Assembly: GCF_014698235.1 (NCBI RefSeq)
Contig: NZ_JACJSP010000004.1
Location: 186,001 to 250,000 of the forward strand
Source of the DNA: Limnothrix sp. FACHB-406
Lineage (GTDB): Bacteria > Cyanobacteriota > Cyanobacteriia > CACIAM-69d
DNA length: 64,000 nucleotides
Direction of reading: 5' to 3'
Below the pieces are notes generated by a model that saw nothing but the letters and a program-made list of their open reading frames with translations, was not told the DNA's origin and did not search any database. Below, one piece after another: positions 17,461 through 27,406 of this stretch. Made by a program: the position numbers and the translations under genes. Positions within the stretch are counted from its first letter, which is position 1; the number at the start of each line of letters is the position of its first letter.

Positions 17461-18774
17461 ATGACCACAACGATTACACTCCAAACCCCCAAGGATATTT
17501 CGCTCGGGGAAATTGAGGCAGAGTTAAACAAGATTTGGCTGAGTCAGGGATCCGGTGATGCGGCGATCGCCACAAGAGCCGCCACGTTCTGCATGGTGGC
17601 TTATGAGCCGGAGGAGTTTCAGCAGTTGTTGGGTTCCCTGGGGTTTTATAAGGGGGCGATCGACGGGTTGCATGGCCCCGACACCCGTAATGCCATCAAG
17701 TTGGCCCAGTCGGCCTATGGGTTTCGGGCAACCGGGCGCGTGGATATGGACACCCTGCGGGCCTTGCGCGAAGACCACGTGAGCTTTGGGCAAACGCGCT
17801 CCCCCAATTTAGATTTGCGCGGGGCCACCGTCAGCGACGCGATCGCGGCGCAAAATCCTTCTCGGATCATTGCCCTTTGTCCCACCCTGGGGCCCGATGA
17901 AGGGGTAACTGCCCAAGTGTCCGCCTATTGCCCCGTGCAAAAGAGCAAGAGTCGGAATTTGGTTTGCTGCGAATACATCACCCTGCGCGGAACCAAGGAG
18001 GCCCTGGAGCGGGTTGCCGATTTGGTGGTGTCGTTGTTGATTCCTGATTTGCCGAAGTTTGCCTGGTGGAAGGCCACGCCCAATCCTGAACAGGGCCTGT
18101 TCCAAACGCTGGCGGAAACAGCCAATTGCCTGATTTTGGATTCGTCTTACTTCAGCGATCCCGAGGCGGAATTTTTGAAAATTCAGTCGCTGATTGATCA
18201 GGAAACCTACATTGCTGATTTGAATTGGCACCGGTTGTCCCTTTGGCAGGAGCTGACGGCGGCTTCGTTTGATCCCCCGGAGCGGCGGATGTGGCTGGGA
18301 GAGGTTGATCGAATCTCGATCGATTACGAAAAAGGCAGCGCGGCCCAAGCGTTGATGTTCCTCGGGTGGTTTGCGAGCCGCCTGGGGTGGGAGCCGATCG
18401 CCTATCGGGCCACGGGCGGCGACTATGACTTGGTATATGTGGATTTTGAACGCGGTGACGGGCGATCGATCCAAGCAGAGTTGGCCGCCATTCCCACGGC
18501 TGATGTGGGTGAAATTCCGGGGGATTTGATTGGGCTGCGTTTGGCTTCCACCAATCCCAATGCTGACTGTGCCACGATTCTTTGCTCAGAAATGACGGGC
18601 TGTATGCGGATGGAGGCGGGGGGCAGTGCCCAATCGGCCCGCACCGAGCAGGTGACGGCTTTGCCCGACCAAAAGGCAGAATTGCTGATGGCCCAACAGC
18701 TTCAGCGTTGGGGCCGGGAGGTGCTGTATGAAGAAAGCATGGCCGTCACCATCAAAATTCTGCAATTGCGGTAG
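17461..18774 (+). CDS. opcA: G6PDH assembly protein OpcA
   Basis: Allosteric/assembly factor needed for full activity of G6PDH. About 437 residues from the ATG at 17461. A peptidoglycan-binding-like helical module lies near residues 50-102 (FQQLLGSLGFYKGAIDG...FRATGRVDMDTLRAL); the remainder is the OpcA domain, with WWKATPNPEQGLFQ and WHRLSLWQELTAASFDP. An in-frame open stretch upstream overlaps zwf but in a different frame and is not family-like. Located 136 nt after zwf, the normal cyanobacterial arrangement. Confidence 0.95.
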   Translation: MTTTITLQTPKDISLGEIEAELNKIWLSQGSGDAAIATRAATFCMVAYEPEEFQQLLGSLGFYKGAIDGLHGPDTRNAIKLAQSAYGFRATGRVDMDTLRALREDHVSFGQTRSPNLDLRGATVSDAIAAQNPSRIIALCPTLGPDEGVTAQVSAYCPVQKSKSRNLVCCEYITLRGTKEALERVADLVVSLLIPDLPKFAWWKATPNPEQGLFQTLAETANCLILDSSYFSDPEAEFLKIQSLIDQETYIADLNWHRLSLWQELTAASFDPPERRMWLGEVDRISIDYEKGSAAQALMFLGWFASRLGWEPIAYRATGGDYDLVYVDFERGDGRSIQAELAAIPTADVGEIPGDLIGLRLASTNPNADCATILCSEMTGCMRMEAGGSAQSARTEQVTALPDQKAELLMAQQLQRWGREVLYEESMAVTIKILQLR

Positions 18775-18844
18775 CCCAGAAAAGACCGACTAACGATCGA
18801 CCAACGATCGACCAATCATCGATTCACGGTCGCCTAGCGGTGGC

Positions 18845-19339
18845 CTAACAGTCGCCGGTTTGTTCGCAAGCGCCGATGCTGACCCAGTTGCTGGAACCAT
18901 CGGCCCAAAATTCTTTTTTCCAAATGGGGGCGTTGTGCTTCAGTTGGTCGATCGCGTAGCGGCAGGCCTCGAAAGCTTCCGATCGATGGGGAGACCCGAT
19001 CGCCACCAGCACGCTGATTTCGCCAATTTTTAGCTTGCCGATCCGATGGTGAATCACCACCCGATTCACCACGGGCCAGCGTTGGCGAATCTGGGCGGCA
19101 ATTTGCTGAAAGATGACGATCGCCATGGGTTCGTAGGCTTGATAATCCAGAGCCACCACGGGTTTGCCGTCTGTTTCTTGGCGCACAGTGCCATTCATCA
19201 CCACGATCGCGCCGTTGGCTGGGTCATCGGCCAAGCGATATACCGCGTCCAGCGAAAGGGGCGCAAAGGTAATGGCGAAGGAGTCGCGTGAGTCGGCCAG
19301 GGGCGCGGCTTTGGCAAGGGGAGACGACACGGACAACAT
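18845..19339 (-). CDS. moaE: Molybdopterin synthase catalytic subunit
   Basis: Large subunit of molybdopterin synthase, which inserts two dithiolene sulfurs into precursor Z using thiocarboxylated MoaD. 164 residues including a 20-residue N-terminal extension. Family segments: GAIVVMNGTVRQ, LDYQAYEPMA, VVIHHRIGKLKIGEISVLVAIGSPHR and the active-site lysine region APIWKKEFWADGS. MoaD is not in the window. Convergent with opcA. Confidence 0.94.
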   Translation of the reverse strand: MLSVSSPLAKAAPLADSRDSFAITFAPLSLDAVYRLADDPANGAIVVMNGTVRQETDGKPVVALDYQAYEPMAIVIFQQIAAQIRQRWPVVNRVVIHHRIGKLKIGEISVLVAIGSPHRSEAFEACRYAIDQLKHNAPIWKKEFWADGSSNWVSIGACEQTGDC

Positions 19340-19495
19340 GGCTCTGATCAGGCTCGATCGGGAACGGCGACTCCTGCTATCCTAACGCCTGGCCTTGGAC
19401 GATCGACACCAATGGCGAGATGGAATCCTAGAACAGATCCATCAGCCGTTCTTAGCTTGCGGTTATCCTGAGCTTGAAGTCAGCCTTAAACTGGC

Positions 19496-20596
19496 TTAAC
19501 CGGCGCTTGAGCTGGCCGCGTCCTCGAAGCGATCGATGATCCCGCCGCCGAGCAATACTTCACCCCGATACCAAACGGCCGCTTGACCCGGCGTGACGCT
19601 GAATTGTGGCTCATCAAACACCAGCTTCACCCGATCGCCCCCCTCTAAGGGCACGATCGTGACCGGCACGGCGGGCGATCGATAGCGAATTTGCACCTCC
19701 GCGTGAATCGGGGTGCGGGGCGGGGCGATCGACACCCAATTCACACGGCTGACCGTGCAACTGGGGCGGGTGGCTCGATCGCGCGTGGCCACCACCACTC
19801 GATTTCGCACCGCATCCAGCGCCACCACGTAAAGCGGTTCCGGCGCTGAAATGCCAATGCCCTTGCGCTGCCCGATCGTGTAGTGATGAATGCCTTCGTG
19901 TTGGCCCAACACCTTGCCATCGAGATCCACAATCTCACCCGCCTTGGGGGTGATGTACTTGTCGAGGAAGGCCTGCATGGAACCATGGGCCTCAATCAGG
20001 CACAGGTCTTGGCTTTCGGGCTTGTCGGCCACATGCAGCCCAAACTTGCGAGCAAACTCCCGGGTTTGGGCCTTGTCATATTCCCCCAGGGGAAAGAGCA
20101 CCGCGCCCAACACGTCCTGATCCAGGTCGTAGAGGAAATAGGATTGATCCTTGTTGCGATCGAGCGCCCGCAGCAATTGATAACGCCCTTGATCCGGGTC
20201 GTAGTCCGTGCGGGCATAGTGACCGGTGGCAATGCGATCGGCTCCCAACTCCTCGCGGGCATAGCGCAACATGGGGCCAAACTTCACCGCCTTGTTGCAT
20301 TGGGAACAGGGGAGCGGTGTGGTGCCGCTTTGGTAGCCATCCACCAAATAATCGATGATGTAGCTTTCAAAGGTGTCGCGAATATCCACCACATGGTGGG
20401 TAATGCCCAATTTTTCGCAGAGTTGGGCCGCGTCCACCATGCCTTCCGAGCAGCATTGGCCCTTGCCGCGCATCAACCAAAGGGTGACACCCAGGACTTC
20501 AAACCCCTGCTCTTTCAGCAACACGGCCGTGGTTGAACTATCGACTCCACCGGACAAACCGACGGCGACTTTGGAATGGAGGGTGGCGTTGCTCAT
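19496..20596 (-). CDS. mnmA: tRNA-specific 2-thiouridylase MnmA
   Basis: Adds the 2-thio group to wobble uridine-34 of Lys, Glu and Gln tRNAs. 366 residues from the ATG at 20596; an in-frame open extension upstream is not family-like. The PP-loop ATP site is [10 protein letters not shown] at the N-terminus, the catalytic cysteine is in [15 protein letters not shown], the second cysteine in ESQDLCLIE, and the C-terminal barrel has [10 protein letters not shown]. Glycosyltransferase gene 159 nt upstream on the same strand. Confidence 0.96.
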   Translation of the reverse strand: MSNATLHSKVAVGLSGGVDSSTTAVLLKEQGFEVLGVTLWLMRGKGQCCSEGMVDAAQLCEKLGITHHVVDIRDTFESYIIDYLVDGYQSGTTPLPCSQCNKAVKFGPMLRYAREELGADRIATGHYARTDYDPDQGRYQLLRALDRNKDQSYFLYDLDQDVLGAVLFPLGEYDKAQTREFARKFGLHVADKPESQDLCLIEAHGSMQAFLDKYITPKAGEIVDLDGKVLGQHEGIHHYTIGQRKGIGISAPEPLYVVALDAVRNRVVVATRDRATRPSCTVSRVNWVSIAPPRTPIHAEVQIRYRSPAVPVTIVPLEGGDRVKLVFDEPQFSVTPGQAAVWYRGEVLLGGGIIDRFEDAASSSAG

Positions 20597-20755
20597 GGCG
20601 CGACGAAAGCTGACCCAAGGGGTGTTTTCAACGGGGCGTTTCCTATGATATGGGCGATCGCGGATCTTGCGGATCCAGACCGACTCCAAAAAAATGGCGA
20701 ATTCCGGACGAATTTTCCTGGCCGTAGCGGTCTGGTTGCCTGGCAATTGCTGGCG

Positions 20756-21709
20756 TTAGGGGGCAACTTCCACGCCCGATCGGGCCCGATAAACCGCCTG
20801 TACGTTGTACCAGTTGAGGAAAACCCGAGCCACTTCCAGGGCCAGTTGCGGCCGACCCCGATCGATCAACCACTGCAACAGGGGGCGAAGCGTGCGCTCG
20901 TTTAAGCGGCCGCCCAAGGACAGCAACCCCCACAGGGCCACATGCAGCCAGGTCATTTGAATCATCAAGCGCACATTCCAGGTGGGATGCTTGCGATAAA
21001 ACTCAATGCCCATTCGGCCCCGTTCCATTTCCCGCCGAATCAGGCCCGGAATCTCATCGAGGCTGAAGGGAGGATGCCAGTGATAGCCCACGGCTTCCGG
21101 ACAGGGAATGAGGCGCACGCCCAAGGCCTTGAGCCGCACCCCCAATTCCAAATCTTCCCAGCCATAGAGGGTAAAGCGCTCATCAAAGGCCCCCGCGCGA
21201 TCGAGCCAATGCTTCGCGATCGCCACATTTCCCGTTGCAAAAAAGGCACGGGAAAGATCCGTGATCTTGAAGGGTTCAGCGGTGGGATCATCAAAATTGC
21301 AAGTATTCACCACCCGCCCGTAGGTGAAATAGGCATCACCACCCGATCGAGTCTGAGCCGCCGCCAGCGCTTGGGCATGGCACTGCAAAAAATCCTCCAG
21401 CACCACCAAATCGCTGTCAATGAAGACGATTGTGTCTCCCTTGGCCGCCCGCAAGCCCCGGTTCCGGGCCGCAGCGGGCCCGCCATGATCCTGCTCAATT
21501 AAGCGCACATGGGGCAGGCGATCGCGCGACTCCGACAGCCAAGCCACCGTGCCATCCGTCGAGCCATCATCCACCACCACGATTTCATAGCCCGCGATCA
21601 GGTCGGGGCCATGCCACCGCTGATGCTCCATGGCCAACAGGCACTTTTGGAGGATGGGCAAGCGGTTATAAGTTGGAATGATGACACTAATAAACACAAG
21701 TGGGGGCAA
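20756..21709 (-). CDS. Family 2 glycosyltransferase
   Basis: 317 residues. GT-A fold with VSVIIPTYNR-like start (FISVIIPTYNRLPIL), the nucleotide-binding VVVDDGSTDGT, the metal-binding DSD in VFIDSDLVVLE, and the acceptor-side WEDLELGVRLKALG. The C-terminal 80 residues contain a weakly hydrophobic helix that could sit on the membrane. Likely to elongate a surface or capsular polysaccharide; donor and acceptor are unknown. Lies between mreD and mnmA on the same strand, probably with its own function rather than in the mre operon. Confidence 0.88.
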   Translation of the reverse strand: MPPLVFISVIIPTYNRLPILQKCLLAMEHQRWHGPDLIAGYEIVVVDDGSTDGTVAWLSESRDRLPHVRLIEQDHGGPAAARNRGLRAAKGDTIVFIDSDLVVLEDFLQCHAQALAAAQTRSGGDAYFTYGRVVNTCNFDDPTAEPFKITDLSRAFFATGNVAIAKHWLDRAGAFDERFTLYGWEDLELGVRLKALGVRLIPCPEAVGYHWHPPFSLDEIPGLIRREMERGRMGIEFYRKHPTWNVRLMIQMTWLHVALWGLLSLGGRLNERTLRPLLQWLIDRGRPQLALEVARVFLNWYNVQAVYRARSGVEVAP

Positions 21710-21812
21710 GACCGGGATCTATGGTTGATTGCTTTCTAGGATTGATTGTAGAAGGGGGGCTTGGAAAGGGGGTGCTTAAGGAGGGGGAAATTCTGGAAGA
21801 GAAGGCTGGGGT

Positions 21813-22385
21813 TCAACGATTGCCCAAGGATTCCATCATCCGCCACCAACGCCCCAAGGGCCAGGACACCACCGGCGACCACAAACTGCTGAGAATCGCA
21901 GAACAAAGCGTGACCTTTTGATGCAGCGCCCACACATCGCCCGCGTCGCGACCGTAGAGATAGGCAAATTGGGCCGCCATCGTGGTTTCCGAAACCGCCA
22001 CCAAAACAAAGGTGGTTAGGGGAATCATCACCCAGGCTGTCGTGTTGGCCCGTTGGTGGATGCGGGCCGTCAGCAGGGCCACCAGGGCCAACCCCCAAAC
22101 ATGGCTGGGCCAAAACTCCGTCATCCCATCCTGAAGCAGGCCCGCCACCACGCCGCCGAAGATGGCCACCCACCAGGGGCGACCCACACTCCAGCTCACG
22201 ACCCAAATGAGGGGCCAGTCAACGCCTACCCCCAGTAGTTCCAGTCCGGGTAGCCGCAGCGGCGTAAGGGCAGCGCAAAGTAACAAGGAGCCGGCCGAAA
22301 CGGCAACGTTAATCGCCACCTGCACCAGCACAGGGTAGCGATCGAGAATATCGCGTAGTTGGGGTTTTTGCTTGATTCCGTTCAA
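21813..22385 (-). CDS. mreD: Rod shape-determining protein MreD
   Basis: 190-residue integral membrane protein with about five hydrophobic helices, the usual size. Part of the elongasome linking MreB filaments to cell-wall synthesis. It appears to start at a TTG (22385), as no ATG or GTG is suitably placed. Recognition rests on gene order directly after mreC and on the GVVAGLLQDG motif conserved in cyanobacterial MreD. Confidence 0.85.
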   Translation of the reverse strand: MNGIKQKPQLRDILDRYPVLVQVAINVAVSAGSLLLCAALTPLRLPGLELLGVGVDWPLIWVVSWSVGRPWWVAIFGGVVAGLLQDGMTEFWPSHVWGLALVALLTARIHQRANTTAWVMIPLTTFVLVAVSETTMAAQFAYLYGRDAGDVWALHQKVTLCSAILSSLWSPVVSWPLGRWWRMMESLGNR

Positions 22386-22439
22386 GGCCTAGACGGCAAC
22401 CATGCCGATCGAATCAATGGTGGGCTAATTAAGGGTGGG

Positions 22440-23309
22440 TTAGTTGGCCGATGCGCGGGGCGTTGCGGGCGGCTTGGGTGCTGGGTTGGTTCCGGAATTG
22501 GGGTTAGGCTTGGGGTTCCCCGATCCGCTGGGCGTTGCGGGGGCGGGTTCCTGGAACTGCTGAAAGAGTTCTGGGTTATGGGGCAAGACAGTCACCCATT
22601 CCAACGTGCTCAGGGGAGCGGATAGTTCCACCACGGCTTCCGGGGCGAGGGATTTCTTGGTGTCGATCGCGACGATGCGCCCGATCGGCAAGCCCGCTGG
22701 GAAGAATTGACTGTAGGCAGAGGTGACGATCGCGTCGCCTGGTTTCACATCGGGCAACTTGTCAAAAAATTCCACCGTTGCCGTGCGATCGCTCTTGCCC
22801 CGGAGATAACCCATATAGCGCGATCGGGTCACCGAGATGCCAATGCGGCTGCCGGGATCGCTAACCAACAGCACCCGGCTGGTGTGGGGAGTCACGGCCG
22901 TGACACGGCCCACCACGCCCCCGGGAGCCATGACGATCGCCCCCTGTTGAATGCCATCGGCTGTGCCGCGGCCCAAGGTAATTTGTTGCCACCAGCGATC
23001 GGCACTGCGGCCAATGACCGGCGATGCAATGCCCTCCACGGGCAGGGTTTTACGGTAATTCAGCAGGGTTTGCAACTGAGCATTGCGGCTCTCCACCTCC
23101 TCAAGCCGCTGCTGAAGTTCACGGACTCGGGCATCCGCGAGGTCACTTTGAGAAGGTGCTCCCAGGTGCAGGGGCAACGTCAAGGCCCGGTAGGCTTCCA
23201 CCAAAAAACCGGCCCGGCTCTGTCGCACACCAAGGGCTAAGCCCAGTGCAGCGACGGCTAGGACTGCCTTTAGCCAATTGCGCCCCCACCATCGTCGAAC
23301 GTCATACAC
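22440..23309 (-). CDS. mreC: Rod shape-determining protein MreC
   Basis: Bitopic protein: a single N-terminal membrane helix (about residues 14-33), a coiled coil (about 60-90) and the beta-barrel periplasmic domain with VIGRSADRWWQQITLGRGTADGI-like sequence, VGRVTAVTPHTSRVLLVSDP and ISVTRSRYMGYLRG. The last 45 residues are a Pro/Asn-rich tail. Starts with GTG at 23309. Scaffold of the MreBCD elongasome, 54 nt before mreD. Confidence 0.95.
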   Translation of the reverse strand: MYDVRRWWGRNWLKAVLAVAALGLALGVRQSRAGFLVEAYRALTLPLHLGAPSQSDLADARVRELQQRLEEVESRNAQLQTLLNYRKTLPVEGIASPVIGRSADRWWQQITLGRGTADGIQQGAIVMAPGGVVGRVTAVTPHTSRVLLVSDPGSRIGISVTRSRYMGYLRGKSDRTATVEFFDKLPDVKPGDAIVTSAYSQFFPAGLPIGRIVAIDTKKSLAPEAVVELSAPLSTLEWVTVLPHNPELFQQFQEPAPATPSGSGNPKPNPNSGTNPAPKPPATPRASAN

Positions 23310-23706
23310 GACCAGCGCTCCGTTCTAGAAATTGAGTGGCTTGCTTGCCCACGAAAGTTGCTGATTAATCCTGAAATTAAGGGGTTTGTTGGCGGGTTGG
23401 CTCCAGGATCTGCGGTGATGCATTCCGGGCTACTTCCGTCTAACCAAGATGGGCGACCCGTGATTGGCCATGACGAACGGTGGTTGGTAAGGGCCAATCG
23501 ATACCGGTTAAGGAAACGGTGAATTGGGGTCAGCCAAGATCAGTGCAGTGCAGGCTGAGCAATGCAAGCTGAACGACAGAAGCTGAACAGTACAGGCTCA
23601 GGCTGAATGCAAACCGAACTTAAACAATGCAACGCAGAGGCAAGCTATGCAACGCAGGCTTGAACTGCACCTCCACCTTAGCGGAGGTCAGGTGTTTCAG
23701 TCGGTC
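23310..23706. other. mreB-mreC spacer with degenerate repeats
   Basis: Nearly 400 nt within the mre cluster, unusually long. On the plus strand it has degenerate GCAGGCT/GCAAGCTGAA copies between 23545 and 23670. A small inverted repeat, ACCTCC/GGAGGT, sits at 23669-23688, just after mreB, and might attenuate transcription into mreC. No ORF looks real. Confidence 0.45.
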
Positions 23707-24747
23707 TTAGAGATTACGCGAGCTGCCACTAAAGACCCGCTCTAATTGTTTGAAGTTTTCGAGAACGCGACCGGTTCCCAACACCACACAGCTCAGCGGA
23801 TCGGGAGCCACGTGAACCACGATGCCCGTTTCATGGCTGATCAGGGTGTCTAGGCCCTTGAGCAATGCGCCGCCGCCCGCCAGCATAATTCCCCGATCGA
23901 TGATGTCTGAGGCCAATTCCGGCGGGGTTCGTTCCAAAGTCCGCTTCACGGCTTCCACAATCACCGACAGCGGCTCCGACATGCTTTCGCGCACTTCGCC
24001 CTGTTTAACGGCAACGGTGCAAGGCAAACCGGACAGGAGGTGCAGTCCGCGCACTTCCAACACCACGTCATCTTCGTTGCTGGGGTAGGCAGAGCCAATT
24101 TGGATTTTGACTTCTTCCGCTGTCCGTTCCCCAATGACGAGGTTGTGGACTTTTTTCATGTATTGGGTGATGGATTCGCTGAGTTCATCGCCCGCCACGC
24201 GCACGGATTCGCTCAACACCGTCCCCTGCAAGCTGAGAACGGCAACTTCGGTTGTGCCGCCGCCGATGTCTACGATCATGTTACCGGTGGGTTCTGCCAC
24301 GGGCAGACCGGCCCCGATCGCCGCTGCGACCGGTTCATCAATCAAGTAAACGTCTCTGGCTCCGGCTTGGTGTGCCGCTTCCATGACGGCTCGCCGCTCC
24401 ACGCCGGTCACGCCGCTCGGAATTCCGATCACGATCCGGGGTGGCACCAGGGCTTTGCCTTCGTTGACGCGCCGAATGAAGTGCTTCAGCATCAACTCCG
24501 CTGTGTCGAAGTCGGCAATTACCCCGTCACGCAGGGGCCGCAGGGCCATGACGTTGCCGGGCGTTCGACCCAACATCTTTTTGGCATCTTCGCCAACCGC
24601 TAGGGGGACTCGCTTGTCTTGATCGATCGCCACGACGGACGGCTCTTGGAGCACGATGCCCTTGCCGGACACATACACCAAGGTATTGGCCGTCCCGAGG
24701 TCGATGCCCATATCCCGAGACAAGGAGAAGCCATTAAAAAGACCCAC
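23707..24747 (-). CDS. mreB: Rod shape-determining protein MreB
   Basis: Actin-like cytoskeletal ATPase that guides lateral cell-wall synthesis. 346 residues. Phosphate 1 motif MGIDLGTANTLVY, phosphate 2 IVDIGGGTTEVAVLSL, adenosine motif IMLAGGGALLKGLD. A short amphipathic N-terminus (MGLFNGFSLSRD) could bind the membrane. Starts with GTG. First gene of mreBCD. Confidence 0.97.
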   Translation of the reverse strand: MGLFNGFSLSRDMGIDLGTANTLVYVSGKGIVLQEPSVVAIDQDKRVPLAVGEDAKKMLGRTPGNVMALRPLRDGVIADFDTAELMLKHFIRRVNEGKALVPPRIVIGIPSGVTGVERRAVMEAAHQAGARDVYLIDEPVAAAIGAGLPVAEPTGNMIVDIGGGTTEVAVLSLQGTVLSESVRVAGDELSESITQYMKKVHNLVIGERTAEEVKIQIGSAYPSNEDDVVLEVRGLHLLSGLPCTVAVKQGEVRESMSEPLSVIVEAVKRTLERTPPELASDIIDRGIMLAGGGALLKGLDTLISHETGIVVHVAPDPLSCVVLGTGRVLENFKQLERVFSGSSRNL

Positions 24748-25232
24748 GTTTTAAGCCCCCACAAGGTCAGGAACTGAAGTTGCTTCGCCAAAAATGACTG
24801 TACCGGTGACAGTCGAGCTGGATTCTATTACGTTTTGTACCAGCCGTCTATCCCTGAGTTGGGCGATCGCCCGGGCCGTTGAAACCCTCCTCTCAGTTGC
24901 AGGCAGGCTATTTAAAAGAAGCGATGGCATGGTGTGTGGCGATCAGTGGCGATCCGGTAAGTTATGCGCTGGATTCTCTGGATCTTTCCAAGGAGTATGG
25001 GGGCGAATCCTGATGGATTTGCAACCAGCTTTCCTGAAGATTTGGGCCTGAGATTTCGGCTGGCCTAGGGATTTGGGAGGAGATTTTGGCCGGGAATCCC
25101 TAGGTTTACAAGGAATGGGAAAACAAACGAATTGACAGGGCGTTGGAGAAAAACCGGCTCAGGCAGAGATTGGAATGGGATGAGGAGATAGCTGCCGAAT
25201 CTGGACTGGTCTTGCCACCAGTCTAGCGTTGA
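24748..25232. other. Gap between queA and mreB
   Basis: About 485 nt upstream of mreB. Nothing in it resembles a protein or a structured RNA. A short hairpin at 25204-25223 (GACTGGT/ACCAGTC, 6-nt loop) lies 10 nt after the queA stop and may terminate or stabilise the queA message, though no T-run follows. Confidence 0.5.
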
Positions 25233-26402
25233 TTAGTCCTCAGTCTCGAAACGGGGGGCGATGCAAGCATCCGGCAGCAGCAACATGGCATCTCCAAAGG
25301 AGTAGAACCGGTAGCGATCGGGGTAGGGATCCGCTGGCGCATCCAAGGCAGCCTGATATAGCTCCAAGAGACGGGCCCGCCCCACAAAAGCCCCCACCAG
25401 CATCATCAAGCTCGATCGGGGTAAGTGGAAATTGGTGATCAGACCGTCCACAACCCGCCATTGATAGCCGGGATAAATAAACAGATCTGTTTTGCCGCAA
25501 AACGCTTCCACTTGGCCATGGCGTGCGGCGGACTCCAGGGTTCGCACCGCCGTTGTGCCCACCGCAAATACCCGACCGCCATTGGCCCGAGTCGTCCGAA
25601 TTTTTTCGGCCACCTCCTCGGACAGCAGGGCCCATTCCTCATGCATTTTGTGGGCGGTGATATCTGGGCTGGCCACGGGCCGAAACGTTCCCACGCCCAC
25701 ATGCAGCGTCACGAAAGCCCGCCCCACACCAGCGGCACTCAGGCGATCGAGTAATTCTGGGGTGAAGTGCAAGCCGGCCGTGGGAGCCGCCGCCGAACCG
25801 GGATCGCGGGCATAAACCGTTTGGTAGCGATCGGGCGGGGCCGCCGAATCGGTAATGTAGGGCGGCAGCGGCATTTCGCCCCAAGCATCCAGAATTTCCA
25901 GCAGAGAGTTGACCCCTGGCGGCAACTGAAACCGTAGCAGGCGGCCCCCCGTGTTCCGGTCAACGGCCACCACTTCAGCCGATAGTTTGGCGACTGTCGG
26001 AGTTGCTGTCGGAACTGCTGTCGGATTCGCCTGTGCCATGCCGGGCGGTGGGTCAAATTCAATTTGGGTTCCCACCAGCAGTCGCTTGCCAGGCCGCACC
26101 AGGGCCAGCCAGCTATCGGGCGATCGCGCTTCCAGCAACAACACTTCCACCGCCGCTCCGCTGGCCTTGTGGCCATGGAGCCGAGCTGGAATCACGGAAG
26201 AATCATTCATCACCAACAGATCGCCGGGTCTTAAGAATTCCAGCAAATCGCGAAACTGTCGGTGAACAATCTCGTGGGGCGAGGTGGCCACCAGCAATCG
26301 CGATCGATCGCGGGGTTCTCGCGGATTTTGGGCAATTCGATCATTGGGTAGCTCGTAGTGATAGCCGTCCAGCGATCGATCGGGGTCGTTGATGTATCCC
26401 AT
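25233..26402 (-). CDS. queA: S-adenosylmethionine:tRNA ribosyltransferase-isomerase
   Basis: Penultimate step of queuosine synthesis: transfers the ribosyl moiety of SAM to preQ1 in tRNA to make epoxyqueuosine. 389 residues. Conserved features: YHYELPNDRIAQ-like start, RDRSRLLV, MNDSSVIPARLHG, AAPTAGLHFT, LHVGVGTFRPV, and LITNFHLPRSSLMMLVGAF. It carries a Thr/Ala/Pro-rich insertion near residue 125. Monocistronic. Confidence 0.97.
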   Translation of the reverse strand: MGYINDPDRSLDGYHYELPNDRIAQNPREPRDRSRLLVATSPHEIVHRQFRDLLEFLRPGDLLVMNDSSVIPARLHGHKASGAAVEVLLLEARSPDSWLALVRPGKRLLVGTQIEFDPPPGMAQANPTAVPTATPTVAKLSAEVVAVDRNTGGRLLRFQLPPGVNSLLEILDAWGEMPLPPYITDSAAPPDRYQTVYARDPGSAAAPTAGLHFTPELLDRLSAAGVGRAFVTLHVGVGTFRPVASPDITAHKMHEEWALLSEEVAEKIRTTRANGGRVFAVGTTAVRTLESAARHGQVEAFCGKTDLFIYPGYQWRVVDGLITNFHLPRSSLMMLVGAFVGRARLLELYQAALDAPADPYPDRYRFYSFGDAMLLLPDACIAPRFETED

Positions 26403-26513
26403 AAAAAGGGAATAGTCACGTTTTGTAAGAATCGCTTAAGATTTTAAGTCAAGAAACGTAAATCTTGAGAGAATATTAAATGTATCGATCGCTTGGAAAT
26501 CCAAGCTCGGGCC

Positions 26514-26903
26514 ATGGAATACCTCTACCGCTTCGCCAACGCCAGTCTAACGCTCCGAGCGATCGAGCATGTCAGCACCTCCTGGCGCTCCTCTCTGCAA
26601 TTTGTCACCGTTCTCCATCAGATTGATGGATGGATTTTGCGTCTCAAGTTGTTTTCGCCGCTCATTTCCAAAGCTCATCTCGATTTGCAAGCCTTTTTGC
26701 AAGAATTAGGCTCGCCTTACTTGCCCTCGCCGCAGCTCAAAGTTGTGCTCTGGAGCCTTGAATTGGGTCAATCTCCTATTTCCGTCATGGAACGTCATCA
26801 GGTAGCCGTCATTTCCCACGGTCGTCCGGACAAGGAAGAAATAGAGGAATTCTGCAAGCAATTTATTGCTGGTTTGGGTTACTGCCCCGCAACCCTTGCT
26901 TGA
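26514..26903 (+). CDS. Uncharacterised 129-residue protein
   Basis: Starts most plausibly at the ATG at 26514 (MEYLYRFANASLTLRAIEHV); an upstream in-frame TTG at 26493 would add seven residues. Mixed alpha/beta composition, no signal peptide or membrane helix, no motif I recognise. Codon use is normal. It stands alone between queA (divergent) and an 840-nt non-coding, partly AT-rich stretch. Confidence 0.6.
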   Translation: MEYLYRFANASLTLRAIEHVSTSWRSSLQFVTVLHQIDGWILRLKLFSPLISKAHLDLQAFLQELGSPYLPSPQLKVVLWSLELGQSPISVMERHQVAVISHGRPDKEEIEEFCKQFIAGLGYCPATLA

Positions 26904-27099
26904 TGAAGAGGCTATTGTCTTTTCTATCAGGGCCAAAGCGGCTGATGTTTCTTAAAGCTCAAACCTGAAGGACAGCCACTTTGCTCCCTGATTTTTAGGT
27001 TCAGGAATTGTGGTCTCTGCTCTCCGAATGACTGCTAAGAATCAGGAAAGTTGGGACAAATCCCGAAAACCCCAAAGAGATTGATCAATCAATAAATAA

Positions 27100-27150
27100 T
27101 GGGGATGAATAATTATCATGGGCGATCGCAACGATCCCCAACCATGATAA
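27100..27150. repeat. Two interleaved inverted repeats around a HIP1 site
   Basis: Arm order A-B-A'-B': TGGGGAT (27100-27106) pairs with ATCCCCA (27134-27140), and TTATCATGG (27113-27121) pairs with CCATGATAA (27142-27150). A GCGATCGC octamer fills the central loop. As RNA this could be a pseudoknot or two alternative hairpins; as DNA, a compound operator. Confidence 0.8.
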
Positions 27151-27375
27151 CGACCTCACCCCCTGCCCATAGCCACCTGAAAGATCAGCGCTTAATTCTG
27201 AACAATACCTTGACTGAGATTCATCCTCGAAGTCATTTGCTAAATAATAAAACAACTTAATTATTGCCTTGATTGTTTTTGAAATTGACCGATTTGATCG
27301 GGTTTCTGCTTAAAATCTGACCATAAAAACTCATGAGAACAAATCGATAAAAATCAAATCAAATCAAAATTAAAA

Positions 27376-27406
27376 TAATTGAATTTGAATAATACAAATT
27401 CAATTA
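27376..27406. repeat. 12-bp perfect AT-rich inverted repeat
   Basis: TAATTGAATTTG, 7-nt loop AATAATA, then CAAATTCAATTA. Neither side has a T-run typical of a terminator, and no gene ends nearby. Confidence 0.85.

Noticed and set aside
24794-25051. Plus-strand open frame of 85 codons upstream of mreB
   Set aside because: Composition and sequence are not protein-like, there is no Shine-Dalgarno, and it overlaps the probable mreB promoter.
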